A stretch of DNA of 34,504 nt from Komagataeibacter diospyri. GTDB lineage: Bacteria; Pseudomonadota; Alphaproteobacteria; Acetobacterales; Acetobacteraceae. Numbering within the stretch: the first letter of the stretch is position 1; each line of letters begins with the position of its first letter. Below are positions 32,414 through 34,504 of this stretch, one piece after another. The position numbers and the translations under genes were made by a program. The notes beneath the pieces are model-generated. The model was not told where the DNA came from. It did not search any database and saw only the letters and a list, made by a program, of their open reading frames with translations. Where the stretch lies: contig NZ_BDLU01000012.1 in NCBI RefSeq assembly GCF_006538165.1, forward strand, positions 1 through 34,504, written 5' to 3'.

Positions 32414-34402
32414 GTGAAACGACTTTCCTGGCGGCATGTACCCTCCCTTGCGATCATGCTCGCCTCCATGGCGTCGGGCACGCTGGCCGGGCAGGCCCAT
32501 GCGTCCCGGGACGCGGGCACCGCCGCCTCGCAGGCGGCCAACCCATCCGGGCTGAGCGTGCAGACCGGCAGCGATATCCCCGACCATGTGGCCTTTCCCA
32601 CCAGCGCACGCAATTATATCAAGCGCGATGTCATGATCCCGATGCGCGATGGCGTGAAACTGCACACGGTCATCGTCATTCCGCGTGATGCTACAAACGC
32701 GCCCCTGCTGCTGACCCGCACGCCCTACCATGCATCCGAACGGCTGAACCGTATTACGGACGCGCCTGACATCCGTTCCATCCTGCCTCAGGGCGATGAT
32801 GCCTTTGTCGAGGCGGGGTACATCCGCGTGTTTCAGGACATTCGCGGAAAATATGGATCGGAAGGGGACTATGTCATGACCCGTCCCCCCCGTGGCCCGC
32901 TGAACCCGACCCGCACGGACGAGACGACGGATGCGTGGGATACCATAGAATGGCTGGTCCATAATGTGCCGCAGGGTAATGGGCGGGTGGGGATGCTCGG
33001 CTCCTCCTACGAAGGGTTTACAGTGGTCATGGCCCTGCTGGACCCGCATCCCGCGCTGAAGGTCACCGCCCCCGAAAGCCCCATGATCGATGGCTGGATG
33101 GGCGATGACTGGTACCATTACGGAGCGTTCCGTCAGGGCAGCCTTGATTATTTTACCGAACAGATGTCCGAACGTGGCGAAGGCCATGCCATCCCGCGCG
33201 TCGGTCAGGACGATTACAGCAATTTCCTGTCCGCCGGGTCGGCGGAGCAGTTCGCACATGATGCGGGGCTGGACCAGTTTCCGTGGTGGCAGCGCATGCT
33301 GGCCCACCCGGACTATGATGCGTTCTGGCAGCAGCAGGCCCTTGACCAGCTTCTGGCGCGCCACAGGCTGACCATCCCGACATTATGGGTAGAAGGGCTG
33401 TGGGATCAGGAAGACATGTGGGGGGCGATCCACGCATGGCAGTCGGTGCAGGCCACCCACCCCACGGTTCCCAATGTCATTGTCATGGGACCGTGGCGGC
33501 ATAGCCAGGTCAATTACGACGGGTCATCGCTGGGACCATTGCAATGGGATGGGGATACGGCATCACAGTTCCGCCATGAGGTGCTGCGTCCGTTCTTTGA
33601 CCAGTACCTGCGCACCAACGCGCCCGCAGTCCACCTGCCGCAGGCCATCCTGTACAATACCGGGCAGAACCGGTGGGATTATATCGATCACTGGCCACAG
33701 GTCTGTGACGGGCCGTGCCCGCACCCGCTCCAGCCCCTGTTCGTGCAGGCGGATCATGGCCTGTCCACCCATAAGCCCGGACAGGGCGCGCAGGCAGCTG
33801 ATAGTTATGTGTCCGACCCGCAGCATCCGGTGCCGTTCCTCGCCCGGCCCTTTTCCTTTGCAACCGATGGGGACCGGTGGAAGACATGGCTGGTGCAGGA
33901 CCAGCGATCGGCTGAAAGCCGCCCCGATGTCCTGACCTACGAAACCCCGGTCCTGACCACGCCTGTCCGGGTCAGTGGCGTGCCGGTGGCGGACCTGTAT
34001 GCCGCAACCACCGGGTCGGATGCGGACTGGGTGGTAAAGGTGATTGACGTCAACCCGCCCACCACTGCCGACCGTCCCGAAATGGGTGGATATGAACTGC
34101 CGGTGTCAATGGACATATTCCGTGGGCGCTACCGCCATGACTTCGCGCATCCTGCGGCCATTATTCCCGGTCAGGTGGAGCGTTACCGTTTTACCCTGCC
34201 GGTCATCAACCATGTCTTTCAGCCGGGGCACCGGATCATGGTCCAGATCCAGTCCAGCCTGTTCCCGCTATATGATCGTAACCCGCAGAAATTCGTGCCC
34301 AATATCCTGCAGGCGTGTCCACAGGATTATGTGACGGCGACACAGGACATCTATCATGATCCTGCTCACCCTTCCGCCGTCTGGCTGCCTGTGCTGCCCT
34401 GA
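32414..34402 (+). CDS. aehA: Exported alpha-amino acid ester hydrolase (CocE/NonD family)
   Basis: The 662-residue product has a signal peptide ending near AGQAHA, an alpha/beta-hydrolase domain and a C-terminal jelly-roll domain. The nucleophile motif GSSYEG places Ser198 as catalytic, with Asp331 (GLWDQED) and His363 (GPWRHSQ). These fit the Acetobacter turbidans alpha-amino acid ester hydrolase residues Ser205, Asp338 and His370 with a constant offset of seven. The carboxylate cluster that binds the substrate alpha-amino group is also present (Asp232 in GDDW, Glu333 and Asp334). The family hydrolyses alpha-amino acid esters and acylates beta-lactam nuclei. The start is GTG 32414, with GGAG 10 bases upstream. 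The natural role in the periplasm is unknown. Confidence 0.92.
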   Translation: MKRLSWRHVPSLAIMLASMASGTLAGQAHASRDAGTAASQAANPSGLSVQTGSDIPDHVAFPTSARNYIKRDVMIPMRDGVKLHTVIVIPRDATNAPLLLTRTPYHASERLNRITDAPDIRSILPQGDDAFVEAGYIRVFQDIRGKYGSEGDYVMTRPPRGPLNPTRTDETTDAWDTIEWLVHNVPQGNGRVGMLGSSYEGFTVVMALLDPHPALKVTAPESPMIDGWMGDDWYHYGAFRQGSLDYFTEQMSERGEGHAIPRVGQDDYSNFLSAGSAEQFAHDAGLDQFPWWQRMLAHPDYDAFWQQQALDQLLARHRLTIPTLWVEGLWDQEDMWGAIHAWQSVQATHPTVPNVIVMGPWRHSQVNYDGSSLGPLQWDGDTASQFRHEVLRPFFDQYLRTNAPAVHLPQAILYNTGQNRWDYIDHWPQVCDGPCPHPLQPLFVQADHGLSTHKPGQGAQAADSYVSDPQHPVPFLARPFSFATDGDRWKTWLVQDQRSAESRPDVLTYETPVLTTPVRVSGVPVADLYAATTGSDADWVVKVIDVNPPTTADRPEMGGYELPVSMDIFRGRYRHDFAHPAAIIPGQVERYRFTLPVINHVFQPGHRIMVQIQSSLFPLYDRNPQKFVPNILQACPQDYVTATQDIYHDPAHPSAVWLPVLP

Positions 34403-34504
34403 AGACTTTATGCAAAACAACTTATTGGGGGCTGTTGGGAATTGAGTTTTCTAAAGGGCCATGATGTGTTTCAAAGACCATATGGATCGCTTCATACTGA
34501 CGGA
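34403..34504. other. Tail of the window, no gene seen
   Basis: The last 102 bases after the ester hydrolase hold no supported start of another gene and no clear terminator hairpin. Confidence 0.4.

Noticed and set aside
32363..33364. 333-codon leftward frame opposite the ester hydrolase
   Set aside because: The sense strand carries a complete enzyme with a full catalytic set; the antisense frame shows no family similarity.

Overview
The window looks like chromosome from an acetic acid bacterium (Acetobacteraceae, most like Komagataeibacter, Gluconacetobacter or Acetobacter). The grounds are a high-GC coding style with many GTG and TTG starts, a Ros/MucR regulator, an alpha-amino acid ester hydrolase whose active-site residues keep a constant offset from the Acetobacter turbidans enzyme, and the general gene complement. 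The genus is an inference. No rRNA, tRNA, CRISPR array, transposase or integrase was seen.

Positions 1-4.6 kb form an iron-acquisition block. It holds the start of an exported protein behind a Fur-box-like site, a small DUF6644-like membrane protein, and a divergent operon of a P19/Tpd-type periplasmic iron-binding protein with a complete FecB-FecCD-FecE type ABC importer. A 16/19 Fur box sits between the divergent units. Positions 4.6-6.6 kb hold a long AT-rich non-coding stretch, a Ros/MucR regulator with an incomplete zinc site, and a perfect 16-bp hairpin terminator. Positions 6.6-10.3 kb carry ordinary accessory genes: an M1 metallopeptidase, a TauE/SafE permease and a small acidic protein.

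The notable part is 10.4-25.9 kb, a two-armed locus around a divergent 623-bp control region (18049-18671). The leftward arm encodes, in order, a guanidine-modifying enzyme of the arginine deiminase/DDAH fold, an AbgB-like M20 amidohydrolase, a class II aldolase-like enzyme, a CE4/PuuE/cyclic-imidase-like hydrolase, an amino-acid-type binding protein and an allantoate amidohydrolase/N-carbamoylase. The rightward arm encodes a TonB-dependent receptor, a binding protein, an ABC permease, its ATPase, a second CE4-like hydrolase, a third binding protein and a TetR-family regulator. A PhyH-type Fe(II)/2-oxoglutarate dioxygenase converges on the leftward arm.

Together these genes look like a complete outer-membrane-to-cytoplasm uptake and hydrolysis pathway for a nitrogen-rich small molecule with guanidino, ureido or cyclic imide groups. 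I do not recognise it as a described system and the substrate is unknown. A second import module lies at 26-30.4 kb: a SfnB/DszC-like flavoenzyme, a binding-protein/permease fusion without its own ATPase, and a LysR regulator.

Positions 30.7-34.4 kb hold a two-helix membrane protein, a YegD-like short Hsp70 and the exported alpha-amino acid ester hydrolase.
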